Source: Monoplex corrugatus (Eukaryota > Mollusca > Gastropoda > Littorinimorpha > Ranellidae). Taken from it: a stretch of 64,000 nucleotides of DNA. Of this stretch, positions 1 through 10,896 are shown piece by piece. Position numbers and translations under genes: made by a program. Position 1 is the stretch's first letter. Every line of letters starts with the position of its first letter. Location: NCBI GenBank assembly GCA_030674185.1, contig CM060308.1, positions 40,925,357 to 40,989,356 of the forward strand, given 5' to 3'. Below the pieces are notes generated by a model. That model did no database searches and was not told where the DNA came from. It saw only the letters and a list, made by a program, of their open reading frames with translations.

Positions 1-79
1 AAGGGTTACTTTTTTGTTTTGCTAGCATGGTTGACAATGCAGGATACTGGTGGATAAGGTACAGGAGTCAAAGGGTTAA
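1..79. mobile_element. TTAA foldback element, copy 1 (cut by window edge)
   Basis: The right arm of a foldback repeat that recurs at least eight more times in the window. It ends in the recurring terminus AGTCAAAGGGTTAA at 66-79 and carries the internal segments GCATGGTTGACAATGCAGGA and GGTGGATA seen in the other copies. The left part lies outside the window. It lies in the intron before the last MDH1 exon. Confidence 0.6.
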
Positions 80-345
80 ATCAGATGGATAGCTGCCCTC
101 AGCACAACCTGGAGTAGAAGCTATGGGCCAGAATTATAGAGACAATCATCAGAGTGGCACACTTCCACCTCTTCAAGGCCCATGAAGTTCAGAAGAGAGG
201 AAGGACAGATGATGATGATATATGCCTATGATAACAAGTGTGTATCAGCAGCACACGGCATCCAGTAGGACAAACTGTCTAGATTACTAAAGGATGTTTC
301 TGATGTCAACACTAAGACCTGCTATCCAAAAGAAACATAAAACAC

Positions 346-429
346 TGTTAAATGCTTTGCCATTTATATCACATGTTAAATGCTTTGCCATTTATATCAC
401 ATGTTAAATGCTTTGCCATTTATATCACA
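346..429. repeat. 28-bp tandem repeat, 3 copies
   Basis: Three exact head-to-tail copies of a 28-bp unit beginning TGTTAAATGCTTTGCC start at 346, 374 and 402. It lies in the MDH1 intron. The rest of 80-1814 shows no exon or other recognisable element, only AT-rich intron sequence with short ATT/ATC runs near 940-1010 and 1530-1580. Confidence 0.95.
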
Positions 430-1814
430 TGACAAAATGTCTTGCCTCAAAGCTGAGGGGTTACATCATGTCAGTGGGATGCTCTGCCGCCCCCTGCGTG
501 TTCTCCAACTATGAGCCCCCCAGACTTTGATGTGTTCCAAAGTTGAAAGAATGTCTCCATGTGTATATGTCTACAAGTTACATGATTTGGAGGTGAAGGT
601 TACCAAGCAAGTACAATAAACTATATCAGTTTGGGTTGTCTAGCGGTGGGCATTTCGGACCTTCCAGATAGATGGAAATTGGTATTTCAGGAGAAAGAAT
701 ATTACATTGAAGGAATATAGAAACGTACTGATCATTTTCTCCTGTTTTTAACATTTCTATAGACATATTCTTACTTTTTACTGGATGAACCTCATTGTGT
801 GCATATTTATGAATTTGATCATTTCAAGTAATCAGAGCATTAATCACACGTTATGGTGATACAGTCGTCATTGTTCTGTCGTCAGTTTGAGCTACACCAC
901 TCTTGAAAAATAAAGCAGATTTTGTCATCACCATCAACAGTATCATCATCATCAGATGAATCATCTCACATTATTATTTTCATTAATGTTATTATCATTA
1001 CTTTTTACAGTCATCTTTCTGTAAAGGACAAATGGGAAAAACACATCAAAGAGTTATAGAATAGACAATGCACAAACATTATGCAACTCAAAATAACATA
1101 CTGAAAATGAGAATCAGGAACAGTGTAATAAAAATACTCAGTGAAAAGGAACACCTTTCAACAAAGACAAGATGCAAACCTCATACTGTTGTCACTTCAC
1201 TCCTTCAAATAAATAAAATTAGAAGGCTTAACATATATCCAGCCCTATTTTCACATGTTTATGTATTATGATTAGTCTAAAAGTATTTGGTAAGGATAGA
1301 ATTCACTAGATGACATTTTAAATAATGTACATATTTTTCTAATGTGAATTTGTTAAAAAATGTATTGGTTTAACTTTGTGTACTCAGCATCTGTAGACAG
1401 TGCTTGGCAAACCAGGCCATTTTATCAGTCACGTCATGTGCCCTAAATAAAACAATTTCTACATTCAGTAGTAGTCATGTATAATTGTGCACTTTAATTT
1501 GATTTGTACATCAAGATTGGAACATTAATACTATTATTATTATCGTTATTAGTAATAGTATTATCATTATTATTATTATCACACATTTTTCTTTAAAGAT
1601 GACTCTCAAAAGTCCCTCTAGAAACATTTGGTATTGCCATAAATAGCGTTTTACTGTCTTTTTCATTGTTGCTAAAAGTACGCATAACACTCTTTACAAG
1701 GCACATTTTTTTTGCCAAGATCATTGTAATTATTTCACCATCAGTTTTTTTTTGTTTTGTTTTTCTTACTGTTATGAAATACTGACCAATTCATTAAAAC
1801 CATGTGTCTCACAG

Positions 1815-2024
1815 GACAAATGGGTGTCCATGGGGGTGTTTTCAACCGGTTTGTACGGGATCCCAGAAGGCATCATGTACAGTTATCCTGTGCGTATCAC
1901 AAATAAGCAGTGGCATGTAGTGGAGAATTTGGACATCAATGACTTTGCCCGAGAAAAGATGGACGTCTCAGCCAAGGAGCTGTGCGAGGAGAGAGACGCA
2001 GCTGTTGACTTTTGTAGCCACTGA
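1815..2024 (+). CDS. MDH1: Cytosolic malate dehydrogenase, last coding exon (partial gene)
   Basis: C-terminal exon of the cytosolic NAD-dependent malate dehydrogenase, which interconverts malate and oxaloacetate in the malate-aspartate shuttle. The exon follows an acceptor at 1813-1814 (CTCACAG) and reads about 69 residues to a TGA at 2022-2024. Landmarks of the MDH1 C-terminus are clear: WVSMGVFS, then YGIPEGIMYSYPV, then NDFAREKMDVSAKELCEERD. These match the vertebrate pattern SMGV..YGVP..LLYSFPV..NDFSREKMDLTAKELTEE almost position for position. The exon is intact with no frameshift, so this looks like a working MDH1 rather than a pseudogene. The catalytic residues lie in earlier exons outside the window. 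The divergent MDH-like gene starting at 10639 lies downstream on the same strand. Confidence 0.93.
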   Translation, partial: DKWVSMGVFSTGLYGIPEGIMYSYPVRITNKQWHVVENLDINDFAREKMDVSAKELCEERDAAVDFCSH

Positions 2025-2206
2025 CTGGCTGCACGACTGTAGCTAGGAGCCCAGATCAAAGTGTAAAGTTGTAATTTGCATTCAGAGTATATACATGTAA
2101 CTCATATTAGGACACAGATTATAATGCTTGGTACTTAGGAACAGTTGACATAGTGGGTTTTCTTCTTCAGTGATATCCTTTGTTATAATAGTCCATTTCA
2201 TATTAT

Positions 2207-2420
2207 ATTCTTGTTGTTTTTTTGCACAGTGAAATGTCATCTGAATCAAAGTGACTGCCAGTGTTCACTAAAGCATGAGGCAAATACAGATCAGAAAAAC
2301 ACAAACACAGGATCAGAATGCATATATAGCAAATTAGAACAAATAGAACAAAATAAGACAGGCACAGATGTGCGGACAACTGGCCTTTGGCAAGCATATA
2401 CAAAAGACAACAAAGAATAA
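2207..2420 (-). repeat. Dispersed repeat, minus-strand copy
   Basis: Read on the minus strand, this block matches 2885-3100 and 16145-16262: a TTGTTGTCTTTTGT segment, then AAAGGCCA(A/G)TTG, then a CTGT(T/C)TTATTTTGTT segment. It is a dispersed repeat in three copies, probably the tail of a retroelement; the family is not recognised. It falls in what may be the MDH1 3' UTR. Confidence 0.55.
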
Positions 2421-2421
2421 A
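2416..2421 (+). promoter_or_regulatory. Candidate polyadenylation signal for MDH1
   Basis: First AATAAA after the MDH1 stop codon, about 390 bp downstream but inside a dispersed repeat. Further AATAAA hexamers lie at 3986-3991 and 4110-4115. Which one is used cannot be decided from sequence alone. Confidence 0.3.
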
Positions 2422-2884
2422 TGCTCAACACTTGGCTAAAAAAAAAAAAAACAGTAGACAACTTTCCAGACTTGTGGTGTTGAGCAGGATGCCTGCATTT
2501 AAAACACTCTCCAGGAACATTCTTAATGCCAGCATGCTTAACACATGCGTGACGGGACGTGACTATAGTCGTGAACGCTGAGCTTCATCTACTGCCGGAT
2601 CGCGCTAAAAGTCGTTTCGGTGATATATGGTACAGAACTGGATGGCGGCTAAAAACTATTTAAGTGATAGCTTTATAAATAGCACAGCTAAACTCAGCAT
2701 CCTTTTTTCATTAAGTACACAAATTTTGGTAACAATTGGACTTCATTCAGGCCTGCTGGAGAGGTTTTTTTTTACAACTACTGGTTCTTTATTGGAGGCA
2801 GGCTCAGGCTGACCAGAAGTTCAGGCAGAGGCAGGGCCAGTCACAATAGTGTTAAAGCCACGTTTAGGAGATTGGCTGGTTTAA

Positions 2885-3100
2885 TGTTGTGCATTTGTTC
2901 TTTGTTGTCTTTTGTGTACGGTTGATAAAGGCCAACTGGCTGAAAATTTGCAGCTGTTTTATTTTGTTATTCCAAACAGGCATTCTTATTCTATTTTTAT
3001 ATTGTTCTGGTTTGTATTTACAATGAAATGTCACTGTCCTTTTCATTGCATAGATTTGTGTTTGACTTATTTTGAAGTCAAGTCATCCTCAGCAGCATAG
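2885..3100 (+). repeat. Dispersed repeat, plus-strand copy
   Basis: Plus-strand counterpart of 2207-2420, so the two form an imperfect inverted pair about 460 bp apart. It shares the TTCTTTGTTGTCTTTTGT and AAAGGCCAACTGGC segments. No coding content. Confidence 0.55.
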
Positions 3101-3423
3101 ATATGCTTGGATGTCATCATAGTTTGACATGAAACAGAAATTTATTTATGTGAAATGGCACTAAGAAGTTTCTTTTTTTTTTTTAATATTCTTTTAGTTG
3201 TTTTTTGATTTGTTATTGTTGTTGTTGTTTGTTTTTTGTTGAAAATACAGTACTCTTGGTTCTGTTTGTGTACTGTCATTTATAAACTGATTTTGAGTTG
3301 TCCCTGAGACAAAACAACAGCATCTTGAAAAGTACACTAATCAAGGGACTGTACCTAACACAAGGAGATGCTATAAGGCGCTTATCTTTGATCTCTGTTT
3401 TTTTAAGGCTTGTAAAAATTCAT

Positions 3424-3706
3424 TGGGGGGCCTGTAGTCGAGTGGTTAGAGCGCTCGTCTGCGGTGCGGAAGGTCGGTGGTTCGAATCCGCTAAACGCTG
3501 GTTCGATTTTTCCGGCCTGAAAACTCCCTCTGTCCACCCAGCAGTGAATGGGTACCTGACTTCGGTCGGGGAGGTTTAAAAAAGGCGGCGAAAGGAGAGG
3601 GATGGCTCCGCCTTTCATAATGCCGTGCCCTAGACACGGTGAATCTTTAACAGTTCACCGCCCCTACGGTCATATTGACTATGGGACCTTTAACCTTTAA
3701 CCTTTT
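3424..3706 (+). mobile_element. tRNA-derived SINE with 11-bp target-site duplication
   Basis: A tRNA-like head carries an A box (TAGTCGAGTGGTTAGAGCGC) and a B box (GGTTCGAATCC). A conserved-looking body follows (GGTACCTGACTTCGGTCGG, GGATGGCTCCGCC, ATGCCGTGCCCTAGACACGG), then a CTTTAACCTTTAACC tail. The element is flanked by an exact 11-bp direct repeat TAAAAATTCAT at 3413-3423 and 3707-3717, which fixes its ends and shows insertion by target-primed reverse transcription. The head is not a functional tRNA gene. Confidence 0.9.
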
Positions 3707-4370
3707 TAAAAATTCATGGCAATATTTGTTAGTTAGCTAAAGGACATGTGAAGGTATTTTCTTAAATGTTATAGTTTCTGTCTGTGTATACTCCATATAC
3801 TTTCTGTTCTATGCATCAGACAAATTATGGCAGTGTTTGATTTGTGCATTTATTTTATTTCTAAATAAGGAAAGAAATTGAAATGTTTACATCAGTAACA
3901 ATTCAAAATATCAAACATTGTGACTTTTTTGTGGAATGCTACCACCGGAATTTGAATTTTTTTGGTGTTATCATGTAATTGTGCAAATAAAACTTCCTGT
4001 TTGACAGTGCAAGGTCTTATTATTTTGACATTGATCTGTTTTGCAGGAACGTAGGACATTTCTCACATACACTAGTAACATCTTCATTTGTATGTGGCAT
4101 CTATTGCAAAATAAAGAAATAAGAACTTGATCAGGCCATATGGTCATTCTTGTCTTTTTCCTTACCCTGGTATTTATCTGAAGTCCACCATTTGTTGTCC
4201 ACTGAAAGATTCAAGAAACTGCAGTTTCAGTTTCTCACTCCATAACAGTTCTTACAAAAAAGCATGGATGGAAGACAACAATGACAGCTGACAAATGCAT
4301 GTGTACACGCACACACATATGCACTCACACAGACACACATATGCACCTATACACACGCATGCACCTACAC

Positions 4371-4371
<1 letters not shown>

Positions 4372-4426
<55 letters not shown>
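4372..4426. repeat. (CA)n microsatellite
   Basis: About 27 dinucleotide units, preceded by an impure CA/CACG stretch from 4305. The minus-strand open frame across it (poly Cys-Val) is a repeat artefact. Confidence 0.97.
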
Positions 4427-4427
<1 letters not shown>

Positions 4428-5009
4428 TCAGCTCTCTAGAATATGGCATGTGGGCAAGCATATGACCTGAAAAGAAACACCATAAGCTTGGTGGAACACA
4501 TACAAGCAGAGGTATTGAAATACTTATGTGGTAAAACCATATGTCACCTGATCACGACTAAAAGCACAACAGACTATGAATATAAAGTAAATGGAATTCG
4601 TGTGTGTCTGTGGAAGAGATTTTCTACCAAACAGCATGAAGCTACACAGAACGGTTAAGGGCCACACATACGACTGATGAATAAGCATCAGCACACAGTG
4701 CCAATAGATAAGACATCGGAAAAATCAAAGCCTGGAATCAACCACAGTGCCAAAGACATCCATGCTGATGATTCAGACGAAGAATTTGTACAGGCTCTTG
4801 ATGACAAGTGCAGGAAACTCGATTTGCCACCCACAAGTACGAAAGTGGCATGGGAGAGACTAGAGAAGAAATAGTCCACAAACCTGAATTCCCTGGAACA
4901 CAAATTAATCACATTCAGAGATATTGTATATGCAATCTGTAGGAATATGTAACGAGTAAAACGACCAAAGATGAAAATACCTCCACAGAAATCCAAATGT
5001 TAACGAGAA

Positions 5010-5404
5010 ATGGACAACATCTGGAGAAGAAAAAAAAGGGAATCACGTGAAACAGACGAAGCTTGCTTTGGAATTTCAGAAGCAAGGATTAAAGAAGCTA
5101 TGGACAGACCTGAAAGCGAAACACAGTGCCATCAAGAAAGTAGAATCAGCAAAGAGAAGAAAGAGCAAAAGAAAGAAGACACAAAACTGCTTCTTCAGAG
5201 ACCCCTTCCAGTTTGCAAGGAAACTATTCAAGCAATCAAAATCCAAGATACAGTGGACAAAGAAACTCTGGAACAGATTAAAAGGAAAAACTCCTTTGAC
5301 CCTCACTGATATGCGATATCAACACAAGCACAGTGGAATCGATGCCCACTCTGCCAAGGAAAAAAAAAAGAAAGAAAAAGGTGAAACATGTCCTGAGCTC
5401 ATCC
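5010..5404 (+). mobile_element. LINE-derived fragment (region between endonuclease and reverse transcriptase)
   Basis: The frame reads a lysine/arginine-rich stretch (LKAKHSAIKKVESAKRRKSK), then FFRDPFQFARKLF. This resembles the linker ahead of the reverse transcriptase in many animal LINE ORF2 proteins, where basic residues precede a 'FF.DPF.F...L' motif. It is cut off at 5405 by a foldback element and lacks reverse-transcriptase motifs. The upstream 4430-5009 is open in places but shows no recognised domain. Assignment rests on the motif only. Confidence 0.5.
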
Positions 5405-5598
5405 TTAGGCCTTTCACTCCTGTACCTTATCCACTAGCATCCTGAATTGTCAACCATGATAGCACATCAAAAACTGAACCCTTTGATTCCCTCACCCTAT
5501 CCAATAGCTTTTTGCAGGAAGCTGGTGGATAGCATGAGGGAATCAAAGGGTGAAGTATTTGCAGTTGGTGGATACGGTGCGGGAGTAAAAGGGTTAGT
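5405..5598. mobile_element. TTAA foldback element, copy 2
   Basis: The outer arms start TTAGGCCTTTCACTCC and end AGTAAAAGGGTTAG. They enclose an inner inverted repeat around GCTTTTTGCAGGAAGC. It carries the family segment TCCTGAATTGTCAACCATGA. Both outer ends have drifted from TTAA. It interrupts the LINE-derived fragment to its left. Confidence 0.75.
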
Positions 5599-6230
5599 AA
5601 TGATAACCCAGTCAAGTGCAAGGGGGCACAATCAAGTGCTTGAAGAGATCATTCAGGCAGTCAGTGCTGCCACCAGAAGCTCTGGCAACCTTCTACAGGG
5701 TAGGAGAGAGCAAAATGTGACCTGAAAAAGCTGTGACCTGAGTATGGAACCGAGGTCTACAGGAGGAGAAGATGACTGAGAGTTGCACAACAGAGCTTCC
5801 AGAATGGAAAATAATATCCAGAAATTATCAGCAAGAGTGGCATGAGACCGGATATAATTATCAGCAAGAATGGTATTAGACCGGATGTAATACTACACTT
5901 CCATTCGTCAGAACAAAGTGATTCTGATTAAACTCACTGTGACGCATGAAAAAAAAATAGCAGAGGAAGCTCATTTCTACACGACTGAAAAGTATACCAG
6001 TCCTGCCAGTAACTTGTAGAAACCTGGCTTCAATGCAAAAGCCCTTACGACCTCATGAAACAACCTCGACTTCTGGGAAGGAGAGAATCGGAGCCCTAAA
6101 TGCAATGGCAGATGCAGCTGAAAAGAATACTGACTGAATCTGGTTGAGAGAAACAAAAGTGAACTTCATAACGTTTAAAATGTCTGTAAATGATCAAGTG
6201 TCAGATATGTAAATGGTTAAGAGATCTGTC
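5599..6230. other. Unassigned repeat-like intergenic sequence
   Basis: No gene or element could be recognised. A short near-duplicate is present (GAAATTATCAGCAAGAGTGG / AATTATCAGCAAGAATGG) near 5820-5885. Frames are broken by stops. Confidence 0.4.
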
Positions 6231-6235
6231 ATAAG

Positions 6236-6420
6236 GGTCATTTAGCCTGAGACACCTGACCACTGTAAAGACGCGGGTTTGAACCCAGGTGGGGTGGCAA
6301 AAGAGATGCCTGACCATCTTGGATGCACGGTGGAAAGCAAAACTGGTGACAGCAGACTGAAGGGCAGATGGGAGTCATGATCTGGAGGCAGCCTGACCCC
6401 CTTAGGATGTAAGGAGTTTA
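6236..6420 (+). mobile_element. Possible decayed tRNA-headed SINE
   Basis: A B-box-like GGGTTTGAACCCAGG lies at about 6278 after a degenerate A-box region, followed by a non-coding body. The ends and tail are unclear and no target-site duplication was found. Confidence 0.35.
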
Positions 6421-6469
6421 AACAGGGCTGAAATACTTGCTTAATAGGGAAGGCTTCTCCTCTGATGAC

Positions 6470-7465
6470 TTTCTATGTCCAGCTCTCTCCAGAGTTTCTT
6501 ACTGGACCTGATAGGTGTGCGATGTGTGACTATGTCCCGGGATTTGTCATCTCCTGACTTTGCCATTTGATTTGTAAACAAGGTAGCTGATGATTGGGTC
6601 CAAATGGGTCATGTAATGCATGGACAGTCCTCCCCCACCCCCACCCTTTGCTTGATGAAATGACTATCAAATGGCGTTGGGAGCTTCGGAGGTGATTGTC
6701 CCGAGAGTGGTGGAGCATTGGTGCTCTGGGTGCCATCCGCACCCTTGTAGTGTTTCTTGTTAACTTCAGCTTATGGCTTGGCCTCTGACTTCAGGGAATC
6801 AGGTCTGATGACCGCATGGAAAAACATGCTGGCTGCTCGGAAAGACCACAAACTTGAGATTCCTTTCAGGGCATATCAGACCTTGCTGAACGGCAAAATG
6901 GGCTGTGTCTGGAGCATCACGCCTGGCCACTTTTGGGTGCGTTCAAACAACCCCTGTGGTTGAAGTAAGGCAATGTTGGGAGCTTCCAACTGCTGACTGT
7001 CTGGAGCATCATGCCTGGTCACTTTCGGGTGCGTTCAAACAACCCCTGTGGTTGAAGTAAGGCAATGTTGGGAGCTTTCAACTGCTTACTGTCAATATTA
7101 TAGTAAGGAGAAGGGAGCTGGCAGCTATGCGAGCTGTGGCAGGGTGGGCTGCCCGAAAAAGAGATGAAGTTCGGAGTGGGGTGACAGAAGGCTTCTCCAT
7201 TTTCTCTTGTCCAGAGGCTGGTCTGGACCTGGTTGGTACGTATTGTGTGACTATGTCCTATGCTTTGTCTTTGCCATTCTGTTTGTAGACTTAACTGATG
7301 ACAGGGTCTGAATGGGTCATGCAATGCATGGACAGCCTCCCTTTGCTTGATGAAATGACTACTGAGTGGTGTCAGGAGCTTGGGAGGTAATTGTCAGGAA
7401 AGTGGCAGGCATTGGTGCTCTGGATCCCATCCACACTTTCATGGTGTTTCTCGTTAACTTGTTAG
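6470..7465 (+). repeat. Direct duplication, two diverged copies (6470-6765 and 7195-7465)
   Basis: Both copies share in order GTGTGACTATGTCC, GGGTCATG(T/C)AATGCATGGAC, CTTTGCTTGATGAAATGACT, GGTGCTCTGG and GTGTTTCT(T/C)GTTAAC. Between them sits a younger tandem duplication of about 93 bp (about 6908-7000 and 7001-7092), each copy holding GGGTGCGTTCAAACAACCCC. The family is not recognised and frames are not conserved between copies, so it is probably repeat-derived non-coding DNA. Confidence 0.75.
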
Positions 7466-7707
7466 CTATTAATTGGTTAAAAAAAAAGTCAGTATTCAAA
7501 CAACAAAGGCACATACACAATCACGCACACACAGACATACACGCTCGTGCACCACCACCCCAACCACAGACACACACACACACACGCACATGCACACAAG
7601 CTCACCTGCCGACACACACACCCATTCACTCCGTACAAACACAGACTGGATCTACAAACGAAAATGATGAGCCAAAAACTGGAATGAAATGACTGAAGCT
7701 GACTGTC

Positions 7708-8346
7708 TCATGTGGGCAGGGAATCCATTCCATACTACTGGATGTTGATAAGGGAATCTAGGCTGACCCAAAGTTTTGTTTTTGTTTATTTGTTTGTTTT
7801 TAACCCGTTGACTCCCGCACCCTGTCCACCAACATCCTGCATTGCCAACCATGCCAGCAAAGCAAAAAATTAACCTTTTTGTTCCTTACCCTATCCATCA
7901 GCTTCCTGCAGAAGCTGGTGGATAGGGTGAGGAAATCAAAGAGTTAAGTTTTTGCAGTTGGTGGATAGGGTGTGAATTCAAAGGGTTTATTTGAACACAT
8001 AACTTTCTAAAATCTGAAGAGGAGCGCAGATTTCGGCGTTAAACATTGATTTGTGTATGTTAATATGACAGCTACATATTAGAGTACACCAAACGTAAGT
8101 CGTCACCACGTGCCAGTTTTTTTTTTTTTTTTTTTTGCAGCACCTAATGTACCTGTCAAGAACATGTGTACCGAACATGGCTAACTTTTAAACCAGATGG
8201 AAAAGATAACTCATGCAACAGCGTGTAGGGCCTACAAAACTTTCAAAGTCCATAAGTATCATTCGCAGAGAAGTCAGGTAGGTAGGTTAGCGATCTTTGG
8301 TAATATAACGCCTTTTTGATTATGATACAGGATAATCATGATTTCA
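7708..8346. repeat. Large direct duplication, copy A (interrupted by a foldback element)
   Basis: Matches 9463-9963 through shared landmarks: GGGAAT(C/T)..TTCCATAC or its variant, GAATCTAGG, GAACACATAACTTT, GATTTCGGCG, CACCAAACGTAA, CGTCACCACGTGCCAG, GATCTTTGGTAATATAA and GATACAGGATAATCATGATT. Copy A contains the foldback element 7800-7988, which is absent from copy B, and lacks about 65 bp present in copy B (about 9619-9684). No coding region recognised. Confidence 0.9.
7800..7988. mobile_element. TTAA foldback element, copy 3
   Basis: Starts TTAACCCGTTGACTCC and ends near TTCAAAGGGTTTAT, with the inner palindrome TCAGCTTCCTGCAGAAGCTG. The paralogous block 9463-9963 has no element at the equivalent site, giving an empty-site comparison that supports insertion. 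Confidence 0.85.
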
Positions 8347-8639
8347 CTGTGTATGGTAATGAATGGGCAAGTCCTGTTTTGGATCAAAACTGCATTTATC
8401 AGTAAATATAGGCCCGTCTTTGGTCAGACTGTACCTCATTCACCCATTCGATTGCCATCCAGGGTGAATCGGAGAACCGAATAAAGCATCGGTTTCTCAC
8501 AATGCATTAAAATTATTGAAGGCTTCTTCAAAAATTTTTTTTGACTAGTCCTCATATACTCTAAGAGTGGTAGGACTTTAAAACTAACTCAACTCAACTC
8601 AATGACTGTACCTACCGGTCAGACTTTACCTACCAGTCA

Positions 8640-9046
8640 ATGGGTATGGGCCTGTTTTGGGTCTGACCGTATATAGAGTGAATAGGTTTATGCCTATTTT
8701 GGATCAGACCGTATCTGTCAATAAATGCATAGGCTATTTTGGGTCAGTCTGAAAATGGCATTGAATGCATATAGGCCTATTTTATGTCAGCCTAGAAATG
8801 GCAGTGAATGGGTATATGCCTATTTTGGGTCAGTCAGAAAATGGCAGTGAATGGGTATAGGCCTATTTTGGGTCAGTCAGAAAATGGCAGTGAATGGGTA
8901 TAGCCTATTTTGGGTCAGTCAGAAAATGGCAGTGAATGGGTGTAGGCCTATTTTGGGTCAGTCAGAAAATGGCAGTGAATGGGTATAGGCCTATTTTGGT
9001 TCAGTCAGAAAATGGCAGTGAATGGGTGTAGGCCTTTTTTAAAGTC
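8640..9046 (+). repeat. 42-43 bp minisatellite
   Basis: Head-to-tail units containing GTCAGAAAATGGCAGTGAAT and GGTATAGGCCTATTTTGGGT. Unit starts at 8831, 8874, 8916, 8959 and 9002 show 42-43 bp spacing. The left part (8640-8830) is more diverged. It lies between the two copies of the 7708/9463 duplication. Confidence 0.95.
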
Positions 9047-9196
9047 AGACTAGAAGTGGATAGCAGCATAGCTTTATCACCAAATACAGACTGTGCGAGT
9101 CATTCATAGTTGCCATCAACTTGTGATAGTGATCACTGATTTTTTGTTTGTTTGTTTGCTAAAGTGTGTTTGTTTTCCCTTTCCTGGTGCAACAGT

Positions 9197-9466
9197 CACT
9201 GGACTGATAGTTGCATTGTCTGATGTACCTTTCTCTGGGGACATGGGACTGGTAGTTGTATAGTTTTGGTGTTGTCTGGTGTATCTTTCTTTGGGAACAT
9301 GGGACTCGTGGTTGTATAATTTTGGTGTTGTCTGGTGTACCTTTCTGTGGGAACATGGGACTAGTGGTTGTATAGTTTTGGTGTTGTCTGATGTACCTTT
9401 CTCTGGGAACATGGGACTGATAATTGTATAGTTTTGGTGTTGTCTGATGTATCCTTCTGTGGTATG
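9197..9466 (+). repeat. 56-bp minisatellite, about 4.5 copies
   Basis: Units contain GATGTACCTTTCTCTGGGAA, CATGGGACT and TATAGTTTTGGTGTTGTC, repeated every 56 bp. The minus-strand frames of about 100 residues across it are the repeat read through and are not genes. Adjacent to the start of duplication copy B. Confidence 0.95.
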
Positions 9467-9963
9467 GGAATTCGTCCCATACCATTGGTTGTTAGTAAGC
9501 GAATCTAGGTTAAAACAATTTCTGTAATTTTATTTAATTTTATTTATTTTTTTTTATAATTCGAACACATAACTTTATAAAATCAGAAGAGGAGCGAAGA
9601 TTTCGGCGCTAAACATTGATGAAATTAACAGTATTATTTGCATTGAGAACGAAACCCGAAAACTGACCCATAAACAGCAACGCTTGATTTGTGTATACTA
9701 GATTTAATAAGACAGCTGCATATTAGAGTGCACCAAACGTAAATCGTCACCACGTGCCAGTTTTTCCCCCAGTACCCAACGTACCCGTCAAGAACATATG
9801 TACCGAACACGACAACCTTTAAACCGGATGGAAAAGACAACTCGTGAAACAGCGCGTACAAAACTTCCAAAGTCCACAAGGATTCTTCACAGAGACGTCA
9901 GGTCAGCGATCTTTGGTAATATAAACGCCTTTTAGATTATGATACAGGATAATCATGATTTCA
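9463..9963. repeat. Large direct duplication, copy B, upstream of the MDH-like gene
   Basis: Second copy of the 7708-8346 block, ending about 675 bp before the MDH-like start codon. It has somewhat more CpG than the surrounding DNA (CGCGTAC, GACGTCAGG, AAGCGCGATG up to about 10085). That would fit a promoter-proximal region, but no TATA box or transcription start can be assigned. Confidence 0.85.
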
Positions 9964-10638
9964 TGAAGAACAAAACCAAAACCACCGAAGTACATGATAA
10001 CAGCGAAAGCAAAAGTAGGCGAGCAAAACAGTAACAGTCTGAAAGTAAAAAGCTGAACATGTCGTGTCAAGCGCGATGTGTTACGAAGAGAAATAACAAA
10101 ACATGACAAAATCTCGTGTGAAATAAACGCATAATTATGACTTCGTGGATGTGGAGGTGTGCGTGTTCGTGCGTACGTGTGTGTGTGTGCGTGCGTGTGT
10201 GTAAATATCCACATTATTGAAAGCTGAAGTGGAATTTGCTTCACGATGATAAATTTTTATGTCAAAACAAAACGAAGTAAAACCTAACCAAAAAAGAAGT
10301 AAACACATCTACCACACATTAGGAACAGACAGAAATAATGTATGGTAATGGTCACTTTGTGTGCGTGTGTGTGTATGTGCATGCACACAATGGTGCGTGT
10401 TACATGTTCATCATTCTTCCCCACTTTAATACGTGTATAATACTTCTACTTCTAGCTTCAGTCATGGACTCACAAACTATGATAAAGACATGCATTGAAA
10501 AAAAAAAAGGTAGGTGTGTGTATGTTTGTGTGTACACATGTGTTTATGCAACATGTCTGTTTCTCTGCATATATTTGTATTAAGTGTATGTATTTAAATA
10601 TGTATAGGGCCTACATTGACTGTATCAATGCTTCAAAC

Positions 10639-10749
10639 ATGGAATCAGGAAGACAGGCAGTAAAGGTGTGTGTCTGTGGAGCAGGAGAAAACCAAACAAC
10701 ACTACTGCTGCAAGCTGTGGCTGCTGGGCATGTGTTTGGACCTGCACAG
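10639..10749 (+). CDS. MDH-like gene, exon 1
   Basis: 37 codons from ATG (10639) to a donor GTATGT at 10750, phase 0. It holds the Rossmann glycine turn as GAGENQTT, where MDH1 has GAAGQIAY, and ends GHVFGPAQ at the position where MDH1 exons end (VFGKDQ). This ATG was chosen because it aligns with the MDH1 start; the frame is open further upstream but only through low-complexity sequence. Confidence 0.8.
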
Positions 10750-10831
10750 GTATGTGAACCGTACCAACACTTGGGCAACATGTTGTACTGGTAAGCTAAT
10801 ATTCTTTGTAGCGTACAGAAAAGATTATTGC

Positions 10832-10896
<65 letters not shown>

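Noticed and set aside
3424..3500. Functional tRNA gene (A and B boxes present)
   Set aside because: The anticodon arm and 3' acceptor are not consistent with a clover leaf, and a SINE body, tail and target-site duplication follow. The same reasoning applies to 26047, 38841, 44894 and 60420.
8640..9466. Regularly spaced repeats resembling a CRISPR array
   Set aside because: Units are contiguous with no unique spacers, and the genome is animal.
9116..9485. Two overlapping minus-strand frames of about 100 residues with repeated peptides, at first sight a secreted repeat protein
   Set aside because: Both follow the 56-bp minisatellite; 56 is not a multiple of three, so the peptide changes frame each unit. 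No signal peptide.
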